Positions 37,741 to 46,911 of a DNA stretch of 64,000 nt are shown here, piece after piece. The notes beneath the pieces were generated by a model. It was not told where the DNA came from. It searched no databases and saw only the letters and a list, made by a program, of their open reading frames with translations. The position numbers and the translations under genes were made by a program. The stretch's first letter is position 1. Every line of letters begins with the position of its first letter. The stretch is from Nannocystis pusilla (GTDB lineage: Bacteria > Myxococcota_A > Polyangia > Nannocystales > Nannocystaceae): positions 124,001 through 188,000 of the forward strand of contig NZ_JAIRAU010000052.1 of the NCBI RefSeq assembly GCF_020073745.1, read 5' to 3'.

Positions 37741-39420
37741 ATGCCTGCGACATCCAGGGTCACCTTCGCCACGCTCTTCGTGTTCCTCTGCAGCTGCGTG
37801 ATCGTCCGCGTGCCGTACTCGAACTCGCAGCCGAGGCCGGCGGCGCAGCGGCCCAAGCCCGCGAAGTCGAAGCCGAAGCCGAAGCCGGCGCCGGCCAAGA
37901 AGCCGACCCCGAAGCCGGCGAAGCCGAAGCCGCCGGGCGCGGGCAAGCCCGCCAAGCCGAAGCCGAAGCCGCGGCCGGTGCCGGCGCCGCGACCCGCGCC
38001 CGAGCCCGATGAGCCGCCGAAGGTGCCGAACGGCACGCAGATGGTCGTGCCGTTCCGCGTCGGGTTCGCCGAGGCGATGCAGCGGGTGGACAGCCAGATC
38101 CAGAAGACGATCACCAAGGACTGGCACGTGGTCAGCGACCCGAAGTCGGCGACCAAGATCGAGGCGCGGTACACCGTCTGGCGCGACCCGATCAAGGCCA
38201 AGTTCGACGACGGCACCCTGGATGTGACGGTGAACGTGCGCTACGCGGCCGACGTGCGCGCGTCGACCAAGATCGCCGGGCGGGTCATCTGGATCACCAA
38301 GGGCGAGACGTGGGGCACCAAGGCCGAGCCGCAGAAGATCGCCGCCAAGTTCCACGCCAAGTTCAAGATCCAGGACGACTTCCGCGTGACCGCCGAGGCG
38401 AAGCTCGACGACATCGACTTCGGGCCGGCGCCGAGCGGGCAGGCGTGCGTCAAGGCGCTGGCCAAGGTGTGCGTCAGCAAGGAGACCATCGCGCCGATGG
38501 TCCGCAAGAACCTCCAGAAGGCGATCGTGCCGCAGATCGAGAAGGCGCTCGACCAGGCCGACTCGCAGATCGAGAAGCAGCTCGACCTGAAGAAGCAGGC
38601 GCAGTCGCTGTGGACCGCGCTGCAGCAGCCGCAGTCGCTGCAGAAGCTCGGCCAGGGCCGCTGCCCCACCGAAGCCGGGGCGATCTGCACGACGCCGGCG
38701 TGGCTGGTCGCCAAGCCGACGTCGGTCGGGGTGTCGCAGCCGCGCATGGACGGCAAGGACCTGCGCGTCGATCTCGGGCTCGCGGGCCAGCTCGTGGTCC
38801 AGCTGGGCGACAAGCCGGCCGTCAAGCCGACGCCGCTGCCGAAGCTCGAGCCCGTGACCGATCCGCCGGGCTTCGCCGTGCGCTCGCGCCTGCGCCTGCC
38901 GCTCGATCAGCTCAACGAGGAGCTCGGCCGGCGCCTGCGCGACCAGAAGCTCGACGGCCGCGGCACGCCCGACATCGTCGTCACGCACGTCAAGCTCGTC
39001 GACGAGTTCAACCCGCGCTTCCCCCACCGGATCCGCGTCAACGTCGGCGTCGGCGGGGCGCTCACCGGCGAGCTCACGCTGCAGGGCGACCTCGAGTGGA
39101 ACGCCAAGAAGCGCGAGCTGGCGGTCGAGAACTTCGACTACACCGTCGACACCGACAACGAGGCGCTGAAGAAGCTGTCGGCGTCCCAGTACGTGGCGAT
39201 GAAGAAGCTGGTCGAGGACAAGGCCCGCTGGAAGCTCGACGCCAAGGCGGCCGCCCTCAGCGAGGCGGTGACGAAGGCGCTCGGCGGGGCCCTGAAGGGG
39301 CGCCTGCAGGTCAGCGGCGAGCTGAGCAAGGTCCACCTCGAGGGCTTCGACGTGAAGGACGGCGTGCTCGACGCGGAGGTGGTCATCGCGGGCGAGCTCG
39401 ACGTCGCCTTCACGCCGTGA
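37741..39420 (+). CDS. DUF4403 family lipoprotein with Lys/Pro linker
   Basis: 559 residues from ATG 37741. The signal ends FLCSC, with lipidation most likely at Cys19. Residues ~33-97 are a KPKPKP-type Pro/Lys/Ala linker, suited to crossing or binding the wall. The rest matches DUF4403, a lipid-binding, TULIP-like two-lobed domain. It begins with PFRVGFAEAMQRVDSQIQKT and has alternating amphipathic strands and helices (ARYTVWRDPIKAKFDDGTLD, LDQADSQIEKQLDLKKQAQS), a second lobe (FAVRSRLRLPLDQLNEELGR), and ends in strands (VLDAEVVIAGELDVAFTP). The role is unknown; an envelope lipid carrier or surface protein is likely. A textbook hairpin terminator lies 54 bp downstream. Confidence 0.8.
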   Translation: MPATSRVTFATLFVFLCSCVIVRVPYSNSQPRPAAQRPKPAKSKPKPKPAPAKKPTPKPAKPKPPGAGKPAKPKPKPRPVPAPRPAPEPDEPPKVPNGTQMVVPFRVGFAEAMQRVDSQIQKTITKDWHVVSDPKSATKIEARYTVWRDPIKAKFDDGTLDVTVNVRYAADVRASTKIAGRVIWITKGETWGTKAEPQKIAAKFHAKFKIQDDFRVTAEAKLDDIDFGPAPSGQACVKALAKVCVSKETIAPMVRKNLQKAIVPQIEKALDQADSQIEKQLDLKKQAQSLWTALQQPQSLQKLGQGRCPTEAGAICTTPAWLVAKPTSVGVSQPRMDGKDLRVDLGLAGQLVVQLGDKPAVKPTPLPKLEPVTDPPGFAVRSRLRLPLDQLNEELGRRLRDQKLDGRGTPDIVVTHVKLVDEFNPRFPHRIRVNVGVGGALTGELTLQGDLEWNAKKRELAVENFDYTVDTDNEALKKLSASQYVAMKKLVEDKARWKLDAKAAALSEAVTKALGGALKGRLQVSGELSKVHLEGFDVKDGVLDAEVVIAGELDVAFTP

Positions 39421-39464
39421 GCAGGCGGCGCGGGAGCACCTGCGCCGCGCGTTCTCACTTCAGG

Positions 39465-39536
39465 ACATGACCTGCAAGACATGCCCGCAAGGGCATGTCT
39501 TTTTGCGGCCGTATTCACCTGTCTCTCGGGTCATGT
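39465..39536. repeat. CATG-14 repeat copies 11 and 12 (three cores, then two)
   Basis: Cores ACATGA (39465), ACATGC (39479) and GCATGT (39493), then ACCTGT (39517) and TCATGT (39531), all pairs 14 bp apart. The middle pair forms the terminator described separately. The block fills the whole space between two convergent gene ends. Confidence 0.85.
39474..39506 (+). terminator. intrinsic terminator: 11-bp stem, GCAA tetraloop, T-run
   Basis: AAGACATGCCC (39476-39486), loop GCAA, GGGCATGTCTT (39491-39501) followed by TTT. This gives a perfect stem with a GNRA tetraloop and a U-tract, all that an intrinsic terminator needs. It is built from two CATG-14 cores and terminates the DUF4403 gene; read from the other strand it has an A-tract side and would also work on the GlxA-type gene. 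Confidence 0.85.
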
Positions 39537-40480
39537 CACGCGCGCCGCAGCTCTCGCACCCCGCGGCCGGTGCGGCGGCGCAGCAGGGTGCGCAGGGTGG
39601 TCGCCTCGCGGTAGCCGACCTCGGCCGCGATCGCCTCGAGCGAGGCGTCGGTGGTCTGCAGGCGGTGGACGGCGTGGGCGACCCGCAGGTCCTGCACGAA
39701 CGACAGCGGCGACTTGCCGAGCACGGCCTGCACGCGGCGCTCGAGCGTGCGCTCGGTCGCGCCGAGGGCCCGCGCCGCCGCGCCGATCGTGAAGCCGTCG
39801 AGGTGGCGCCGGGCCCAGTCCTCGAAGCGGGCGACCAGCGGGTCGGCGTGGGCGAGGTGGTCGGGCATCACGTAGGGCGCCTGCGACGGGCGCGCGTCGT
39901 AGAGCAGGTGGTTGGCCACGGTGCGGGCGAGGGCCGGGCTGCGGCGGCGGACCAGCCACAGCGCGAGGTCGAGGTGCGCCAGCGCCGAGCCGGCGGTGAC
40001 GATGTTGTCGGACTCGACGACCATCTGCGCGTCGTCCAGCGCGACCGCGGGGAAGCGCGCGCGGAACAGCGGCGCGAGCCACCAGGTCGTGGTGGCGCGC
40101 CGGCCCGCGAGCAGGCCGGCGTCGCCGAGCACGAAGGTGGCGGTGCAGGCCGCCGTGACCTGCGCGCCCGCGGCCGCCGCGGCCTGCAGCTGCGCCGCCG
40201 CCTCGACCACGTCGCGCCGCGCCAGCGCCCGCTCGAGCGTGTCCGGGGTCTTGGCCCCGAGCGCCGGCACGATCACGACGTCGGGCCGCGCCCGCGGCCG
40301 CGCGACGATCGGCACCGCGAAGCCGAGGTGCGTCCGGACCCGCCGCCGCACCCCGAGCACCGCCACGCGAACGCGCTGCTCCGGCGCCGCGGCGAGCGCG
40401 TTCGCGGTGTCGAGCGTGTCGAGCACCAGGGCCAGACCGGCGTCGAACACCCCGTCGAGGACGAGCACGTGGACATGCAT
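39536..40480 (-). CDS. GlxA-type transcriptional regulator (DJ-1/PfpI + AraC HTH)
   Basis: 314 residues from ATG 40480. Residues 1-175 are a DJ-1/PfpI-like (class I glutamine amidotransferase-like) domain (MHVHVLVLDGVFDAGLALVL, then VVIVPALGAKTPDT). The nucleophile region TAACTATFVLGDAGLLAGRRAT holds a Cys, and it continues ATTTWWLAPLF. Residues ~215-314 are an AraC-type double helix-turn-helix (FTIGAAARALGATERTLERR, LSFVQDLRVAHAVHRLQTTD, SLEAIAAEVGYREATTLRTL). Such regulators sense small metabolites and control nearby genes. The neighbour is a divergent ABM-domain gene, and a perfect 18-bp palindrome lies between them. Confidence 0.93.
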   Translation of the reverse strand: MHVHVLVLDGVFDAGLALVLDTLDTANALAAAPEQRVRVAVLGVRRRVRTHLGFAVPIVARPRARPDVVIVPALGAKTPDTLERALARRDVVEAAAQLQAAAAAGAQVTAACTATFVLGDAGLLAGRRATTTWWLAPLFRARFPAVALDDAQMVVESDNIVTAGSALAHLDLALWLVRRRSPALARTVANHLLYDARPSQAPYVMPDHLAHADPLVARFEDWARRHLDGFTIGAAARALGATERTLERRVQAVLGKSPLSFVQDLRVAHAVHRLQTTDASLEAIAAEVGYREATTLRTLLRRRTGRGVRELRRA

Positions 40481-40498
40481 GGCGAAAACGATACCATC

Positions 40499-40516
40499 AT
40501 TGTCGGTTCCGACAAT
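40499..40516. promoter_or_regulatory. 18-bp palindrome, putative operator
   Basis: ATTGTCGGTTCCGACAAT is a perfect 8-bp inverted repeat with a TT centre, in the 103-bp spacer between the divergent GlxA-type regulator and ABM-domain gene. It sits 19 bp from the regulator start and is the obvious operator candidate for autorepression and control of both genes. Confidence 0.55.
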
Positions 40517-40583
40517 AGCGCGTGACGGCCTCGAGCGCTACGTTGTCGACCGTCACCGGGCGTCACGCCCAGAGGAGAACACC

Positions 40584-40886
40584 ATGGTGAAGGTCGGATT
40601 GTTGGCTCGTATCGTCGCGAAACCTGGCAAGGAGGAGGAGGTCGCCGCGTTCCTCGCCGGCGCGCTGCCGCTCGCGGAGCGCGAGGAGGCCACCACGGTG
40701 TGGTTCGCCATCCGCCTCGGCCAGCACGAGTTCGGGATCTTCGACGCGTTCCCCGACGCGGCCGGTCAGCGCGCGCACCTCGAGGGGCCGATCGCCGCGG
40801 CGCTCATGGCCCGCGCCGACGAGCTGCTCGCCGAGCCGCCCCGCATCGACAAGGTCGAGGTGCTCGCGGCCAAGCTGCGCGGCTGA
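40584..40886 (+). CDS. antibiotic biosynthesis monooxygenase (ABM) domain protein
   Basis: 100 residues from ATG 40584 with a good ribosome binding site (AGAGGAG). The sequence MVKVGLLARIVAKPGKEEEV, then AAFLAGALPLAEREEATTVW, FAIRLGQHEFGIFDAFPDAA and GQRAHLEGPIAAAL is a typical ABM dimeric ferredoxin-like fold. Members include quinol monooxygenases (YgiN-like) and small haem-degrading or signalling enzymes that use bound substrate and oxygen without cofactor. It is transcribed divergently from the GlxA-type regulator, which probably controls it. A detoxifying role against quinones or similar compounds is plausible but not shown. Confidence 0.88.
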   Translation: MVKVGLLARIVAKPGKEEEVAAFLAGALPLAEREEATTVWFAIRLGQHEFGIFDAFPDAAGQRAHLEGPIAAALMARADELLAEPPRIDKVEVLAAKLRG

Positions 40887-41679
40887 GCCGCGCCGGAATC
40901 AGGGCGGCCACCTCGCGCTTCGCGTCAGGAAGAGCGGCAGGAAGCTGACGCTGCCAAACGCGAGCACGGCCGGCGCCGCGAATGCTGCCGCCATCGCGAC
41001 GATCGGCTCGTGATTGCAGGCAGTCGCGTCTCCGGGATGCGAGGGCCGGGGCCGCGCGCGACGGCTGCCGCAGTGTTACGATGGACGCTGTCGTCGCGCG
41101 CCGGGCTCGGCAATGGTCGCAGTCCATCGATTGATGATCGATCGCCGACCGACCGCTGTCCTTTTGCCCAGACCTCGAGGACTCGAGAACGCGCCTGGTG
41201 CGAGCTCATCCGCGGAGGCTCGCAAGAGCCGTGAATCACGCGACGTGATCGGCGGAGTCGTCGTCACCGGCACGGCGCCGCGAGCGTCGCCGCGGCGGAC
41301 GAGGGCGTCGCGATCTCGGCGGACGAGACCTCGCGCAGGACCGGCAGGGGGAGCCGGAGGCGAGCCGGCGCGGCGCGGCCGGCTCCGGCAGCAGCGGCTC
41401 GACGAGCGCGCCCGCGCTCGGGCATCGGCGCGACCTGGATCGTCGGCCGCCGGGGTGCCCGAAGGTACGTGTTCAACAGGACATATGATGATTCGGCACC
41501 GGGGTGCCCGAAGGTACGTGTTCCAGAGGACATATGATGATTCGGCGCCGCGGGCCCGAAGGCGCGTGCCCCGAGGACTGTGACGTCGGCCGCCCGCCAT
41601 CTGCACGCGCTTGCCACGCCGAGGCGAGACGACGACGGGCTGCTACTACCATGGATGTGCCTGCTAGGAGCTGCCGCCC
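40887..41679. other. long non-coding stretch with 49-bp tandem repeats
   Basis: About 790 bp upstream of the phenazine cluster with no convincing gene on either strand. It contains the 49-bp tandem repeats (41451-41590). Promoter elements for phzC should lie in its last 90 bp. Confidence 0.5.
41451..41585. repeat. 49-bp tandem repeat, two good copies and a decayed third, related to the CATG-14 family
   Basis: Copies begin CGGGGTGCCCGAAGGTACGT at 41451 and 41500; the third (from about 41549) is degenerate. Each copy contains ACGTGTTC-N4-GGACATAT, with cores 14 bp apart (41467/41481 and 41516/41530), so it looks like an amplified, mutated CATG-14 element. Confidence 0.8.
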
Positions 41680-43068
<1,389 letters not shown>

Positions 43069-43498
43069 GACGCCGACAGCGCGACGCGACGGCGTCGTCG
43101 GTGCACTGTCAAACGCGGATCGCCGCGCGCTCGGCCGGCGAATGTGCGCCCGGAAGCGGCGCGCGAGCCGGGCTCGGCGGCGGCTTGGTCGGCGGAGATC
43201 CCGGAGCTGCTTCGGACGAAGCGAGCCGCTCGACGATCAGGTGCTTCGAGCGCCGGTCCACGAGCAGATGAACGGGTTCGGCCACGACGAGCTCGAGCCT
43301 CGCCCTGCGGACTCGAGCTCCTACCGGGCCTTCCCGCGGTCTCGAGCGGCACGACAGGCCGGTCGAGCGCTCGACGCCGCAGGAGAACCTCGAGCGGATC
43401 GCGCCGGAGAGGCTGGAGCGCATCCGCGGGCCTTGGTGGGTCCGCGAGCGCCGCGGCGATCGAGCTCGGCGAAGAATTCCGTGTCGACGCGAATGACG

Positions 43499-43514
43499 TG
43501 AATGTCGACATTCA
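43499..43514. repeat. 16-bp perfect palindrome
   Basis: TGAATGTCGACATTCA, perfectly self-complementary, at the 3' end of the istB remnant. It may be an accidental by-product of the insertion/deletion event or a protein binding site. Confidence 0.6.
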
Positions 43515-43700
43515 TTCGTCGACCGCGCTGTTCGAGGTGATGACAAAGGCGCCGCGCTCGTGGCGCTGATGGACGGCTTCGTGGGAGCCGATCGGTCCGT
43601 CGTGCTGCAACGGGCGCAGGTCGAGTCGTCGACGATCGGCAGGTCGAGCGCGGTGAAGCGGAGCAGGCGCAATCGTAGCTGTGACCGGGGCGGGCGCCCC
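43511..43700 (-). pseudogene. frameshifted fragment of an IS21-family istB transposition helper
   Basis: On the minus strand one frame reads RFTALDLPIVDD, then after a shift of frame the next reads LRPLQHDGPIGSHEAVHQRH followed by ERGAFVITSNSAVDE and a stop. Together these match the IstB/IS21 ATPase core: Walker B-type LLIVDD, then a helix, then RHERG..V.TSN, normally followed by E-W. Only about 60 residues remain and the reading frame is broken, so it cannot work. It lies between phzC and phzB and is evidence that a mobile element once inserted there. The istA gene and IS ends were not found. Confidence 0.6.
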
Positions 43701-43943
43701 ACATTGGTCAATCTTGCGCGCGGGGACAAATGTCAATGCTGGCGCTGTCCTCAAATTCTACCGGCGCCGCGGGCCGCGGCCGGATGGACCGAACTCGGCG
43801 CCGCTGCATCGTGTGGATAGCATCACCCGCCGGGGCCTGCCGGCTGCCGCGCTGCCGGTCTCGGTTCATGCTATGCGTCGAGGACCAGCGCCCGGTTCTT
43901 CTCCGGACGGAGTTCTCGAGCGTCCCTCGAAAGGGCTTCGCAC

Positions 43944-44411
43944 ATGAGCACCATGCCTCAAATCGACGTTCGTAAGCTCAATCGTCAGATCGTCCAGCGG
44001 TACATGGAGACTCGCGGGCAGGCCCGCCTGAAGCGCCACGAGCTGTTCACCGCGGACGGCTGCGGCGGCCTGTGGACCACCGACACCGGCGAGCCGATCA
44101 TGATTCGCGGCAGGGACCGCCTGGCTGCGCACGCCGTGTGGTCGCTGAGGTGCTTTCCGGATTGGCAGTGGTACAACGTCTCGATCTTCGACACGCAGGA
44201 CCCGGACGTGTTCTGGGTCGAGTGCGACGGCAAGGGCGCCATCCGCTTCGAGGGCTACCCCGAAGGCTACTACGAGAACCACTTCATCCACTACTTTCAG
44301 TTCGAGGGCGGCAAGATCAAGCTCCAGCGCGAGTTCATGAACCCGGTCCAGCAGTTCAAGGCGCTGGGCCTCCCGGTCCCGAAGATCGTCCGCACGGGGA
44401 TCCCGCTATGA
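43944..44411 (+). CDS. phzB: phenazine biosynthesis protein PhzA/B
   Basis: 155 residues from ATG 43944 (AAAGGG upstream). It matches the PhzA/PhzB family, ~160 residues, a SnoaL/ketosteroid-isomerase-like fold: NRQIVQRYMETRGQARLKRH, LFTADGCGGLWTTDTG, RCFPDWQWYNVSIFDTQDPD, FWVECDGKGAIRFEGYPEGY, YENHFIHYFQFEGGKI, LQREFMNPVQQFKALGLPVP. PhzA/B catalyses or templates the double condensation of two aminoketone molecules made by PhzF into the tricyclic phenazine skeleton. Only one copy is present, as in most clusters outside Pseudomonas. Its stop overlaps the start of phzD (ATGA-type), indicating translational coupling. Confidence 0.95.
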   Translation: MSTMPQIDVRKLNRQIVQRYMETRGQARLKRHELFTADGCGGLWTTDTGEPIMIRGRDRLAAHAVWSLRCFPDWQWYNVSIFDTQDPDVFWVECDGKGAIRFEGYPEGYYENHFIHYFQFEGGKIKLQREFMNPVQQFKALGLPVPKIVRTGIPL

Positions 44412-45040
44412 TGCACATCGCAATTCCTCGCATCGAGGACTACGAGCTGCATGCGCCCGAGCTCAGCGCGGCGAACATCGTCACGTGGGCGCAGGACGAC
44501 CGCCGCAGCATCCTGCTCGTCCACGACATGCAAAAGTACTTCCTCGATCTGCTCCCGCCGTCGGTGCGCCGCAGCCTGGTCGAGGGCTGCAGGAGGCTCA
44601 TCGCGCACGCGCGGGCGCACCACGTCCCGATCTTCTACACCGCGCAGCGCGGCGACATGTCGCCCAAGGAGCGCGGCCTGCTCTACGACATCTGGGGCAA
44701 GGGGATGAGCAGCGCGACCACGCACACCGCGATCCCCGAGGAAATCGCGCCTCTGCCTCAAGAAGCGGTGCTGGCCAAGTGGCGCTACAGCGCGTTCTTC
44801 GCCACTCCGCTCGACGAGGCGTTCCGCGAGCACGGGCGCGACCAGATCATCATCTGCGGCGTCTACGCCCACATCGGCGTCCTGGCCAGCGCCATCGACG
44901 CCTACTCGCGCGACATCCAGGTCTTCCTCGTGCAGGACGCCATCGCCGACTTCTCGAAGCAGAAGCACGCGCAGGCGTTGAGCTACGCGGCCGAGTGCTG
45001 CGCGAAGGTCCTGCCCGTGAGCGAGGTGTGCAAACAATGA
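44408..45040 (+). CDS. phzD: isochorismatase-type hydrolase PhzD
   Basis: 210 residues from ATG 44408; an ATG follows at 44411. The sequence is a clear PhzD: IAIPRIEDYELHAPELSAAN, then ILLVHDMQKYFLDLL with the catalytic Asp of the isochorismatase family, VPIFYTAQRGDMSPKERGLL, YDIWGKGMSSAT, LAKWRYSAFFATPLDEAF with the catalytic Lys, and QIIICGVYAHIGVLASAIDA, where Tyr-Ala-His takes the place of the nucleophilic Cys of cysteine hydrolases, as in true PhzD. It hydrolyses the vinyl ether of 2-amino-2-deoxyisochorismate to give trans-2,3-dihydro-3-hydroxyanthranilate. It overlaps phzE by 4 nt (ATGA). Confidence 0.95.
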   Translation: MMHIAIPRIEDYELHAPELSAANIVTWAQDDRRSILLVHDMQKYFLDLLPPSVRRSLVEGCRRLIAHARAHHVPIFYTAQRGDMSPKERGLLYDIWGKGMSSATTHTAIPEEIAPLPQEAVLAKWRYSAFFATPLDEAFREHGRDQIIICGVYAHIGVLASAIDAYSRDIQVFLVQDAIADFSKQKHAQALSYAAECCAKVLPVSEVCKQ

Positions 45041-46911
45041 CGATCCTGCAAAGAGCTATCGACGGGCGGTTCGACGCTTACGCGCTGGTCTTCCGCCCCG
45101 ACCGGTTCAAGGCCTCCACCCTCGAGGTGATGGCGGGAGCGGAGCGTGTCCTGGCCGAGCTCGCCGACCTGGACCGGCTCCACGCCGAACAGCGCGCGAA
45201 AGGTCGTTGGGGCACCCTCGTCGTCGCGCCTTACCGCCAGATCGCCGAGCGCGGCTTCACGGTGAAGGACGACCGGAAGCCGACTCTGGCGCTCTGCGTC
45301 GACGAGTATCAGGCCCTTCCGCTCGAGGCGGCACTGGCGGCGCTCCCCGACGCCCAGGTCAATCTTCGCAACTGCACGTTCACGCCGGACGACGCGGCTT
45401 ACGCGGACATCGTCGATCGGGTCATCCGCCAGGAGATCGGCACCGGCGAAGGGTCGAACTTCGTCATCAAGCGTACGCTCACCGGCGGGCTCGACGCATA
45501 CGACGACCGCGTCGGATTGATGATCTTCCGCAACCTCCTGCGTCAGGAGCGCGGCGCGTACTGGACCTTCTTCATCCGCATGCGCGGCATCACGTTCGTC
45601 GGCGCCTCGCCCGAGCTGCACATCAAGCTCGCGGCGAAGACCGTCACCATGACGCCGATCAGCGGCACCTACAGGTTCCCCCCGCTCGGTCCGACGCAGG
45701 AAGGCGTGCTCGAGTTCCTGCAGAACGGGAAGGAGGAGGACGAGCTGTCGATGGTCCTCGACGAAGAGCTCAAGATGATGACCGACATCTGCTGCTCGGA
45801 CGTCCGCGCGCACGGGCCCTACCTGATCCAGATGTCGCGGCTGGCGCACGTCGGCTATCGCATCGAGGGCAGCACCGAGCTGTCCGTCGCCGAGATCCTG
45901 AAGCGCTCGATGTTCGCGCCGACGGTCGTCGGCAGCCCGCTGGAGAACGCGACGCGCGTCATCGCCCGCTACGAGACCTGCGGGCGCTCGTACTACAGCG
46001 GGGTCGCGGCGATCGTCGAGGACGACGAGCGCGGCCCGCTGCTCGACTCGGCGATCCTGATCCGCACGGCCGAGATCGACAACGACGGCGAGCTCGCCAT
46101 CGGCGTCGGCGCGACCCTGGTCCGCGAGTCGGATCCCCAGTCCGAGACGAAGGAGACGGCGGCGAAGGCGGCCGCGCTCCAGAACGCCATCGGCGGCGGC
46201 TCGCTCGGAGACCTGTCGAAGAAGGACTCGGTCGCGGAGTCGCTCGGCAGGTGGAACGGGCGCCTGTCGAGCTTCTGGCTCGGCGAGCAAGCGCGCGTCG
46301 ATCGGCCGCGCTCCCGTCGCGGCGAGGCGCCCGCGATCGTCATCCTCGACAACGAGGACTCGTTCACCTCGATGCTGCAGTACCTGCTGCGCGAGCTCGG
46401 CTTGACCGTGAGGGTCGAGTCGTACGCGACGATCGGCGAGGTCCGGGGCTCCGAGCTGCTCATCGTCGGGCCGGGCCCCGGAGACCCGTGCAAGCTGGCG
46501 GACCCGCGGGTAGCGACCAGCCGGCGCTTGATGTTGGCCGCGATGGAGGCGGCCCGGCCGTTCATCGCGATCTGCCTCGGGCACCAGATGCTGAGCTCGA
46601 TCCTGGGGCTGCCCATCCAGCGGCTCCCCGCCCCGAACCAGGGCCTCCAGAAGCAGATCTCGATCTTCGGGAAGCTGGAGACGGCCGGCTTCTACAACAC
46701 CTTCGCGGCCATCTGCGAGGCCGACCACGTCGACAGCCCGTGGGGCGCGGTGAGCGTCTATCGCGACCCCGCGTCGAATCAGGTCCACGGGCTGAGAGGG
46801 CCGAGCTTCTGCTCCATGCAGTTCCACCCCGAGTCGGTGCTGACGAAGGACGGGCCCCGGATCCTGCGCGACGCGGTGTTCTGGCTGGGGAGCGCGGCGT
46901 ATGTGGATTGA
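45037..46911 (+). CDS. phzE: 2-amino-2-deoxyisochorismate synthase PhzE
   Basis: 624 residues from ATG 45037, overlapping the phzD stop. The N-terminal two-thirds form the chorismate-using anthranilate-synthase-like domain (SNFVIKRTLTGGLDAYDDRV, GAYWTFFIRMRGITFVGASP, PISGTYRFPPLGPTQEG, DEELKMMTDICCSDV). The C-terminal third is a class I glutamine amidotransferase: AIVILDNEDSFTSMLQYLLR, oxyanion loop GPGPGDP, nucleophile Cys513 in CLGHQML, and His597/Glu599 in QFHPES. The enzyme converts chorismate plus glutamine to 2-amino-2-deoxyisochorismate, the committed step of phenazine synthesis. Length is as expected for PhzE (~630). Confidence 0.96.
   Translation: MTILQRAIDGRFDAYALVFRPDRFKASTLEVMAGAERVLAELADLDRLHAEQRAKGRWGTLVVAPYRQIAERGFTVKDDRKPTLALCVDEYQALPLEAALAALPDAQVNLRNCTFTPDDAAYADIVDRVIRQEIGTGEGSNFVIKRTLTGGLDAYDDRVGLMIFRNLLRQERGAYWTFFIRMRGITFVGASPELHIKLAAKTVTMTPISGTYRFPPLGPTQEGVLEFLQNGKEEDELSMVLDEELKMMTDICCSDVRAHGPYLIQMSRLAHVGYRIEGSTELSVAEILKRSMFAPTVVGSPLENATRVIARYETCGRSYYSGVAAIVEDDERGPLLDSAILIRTAEIDNDGELAIGVGATLVRESDPQSETKETAAKAAALQNAIGGGSLGDLSKKDSVAESLGRWNGRLSSFWLGEQARVDRPRSRRGEAPAIVILDNEDSFTSMLQYLLRELGLTVRVESYATIGEVRGSELLIVGPGPGDPCKLADPRVATSRRLMLAAMEAARPFIAICLGHQMLSSILGLPIQRLPAPNQGLQKQISIFGKLETAGFYNTFAAICEADHVDSPWGAVSVYRDPASNQVHGLRGPSFCSMQFHPESVLTKDGPRILRDAVFWLGSAAYVD

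Larger units (their letters stand above)
43069..43943. other. gap between phzC and phzB with IS21 remnant
   Basis: About 875 bp. No intact gene. It includes a frameshifted istB fragment (43511-43700), a 16-bp perfect palindrome (43499-43514), and GC-rich sequence whose ORFs look like noise. The last 20 bp carry AAAGGG as phzB ribosome binding site. Confidence 0.55.
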
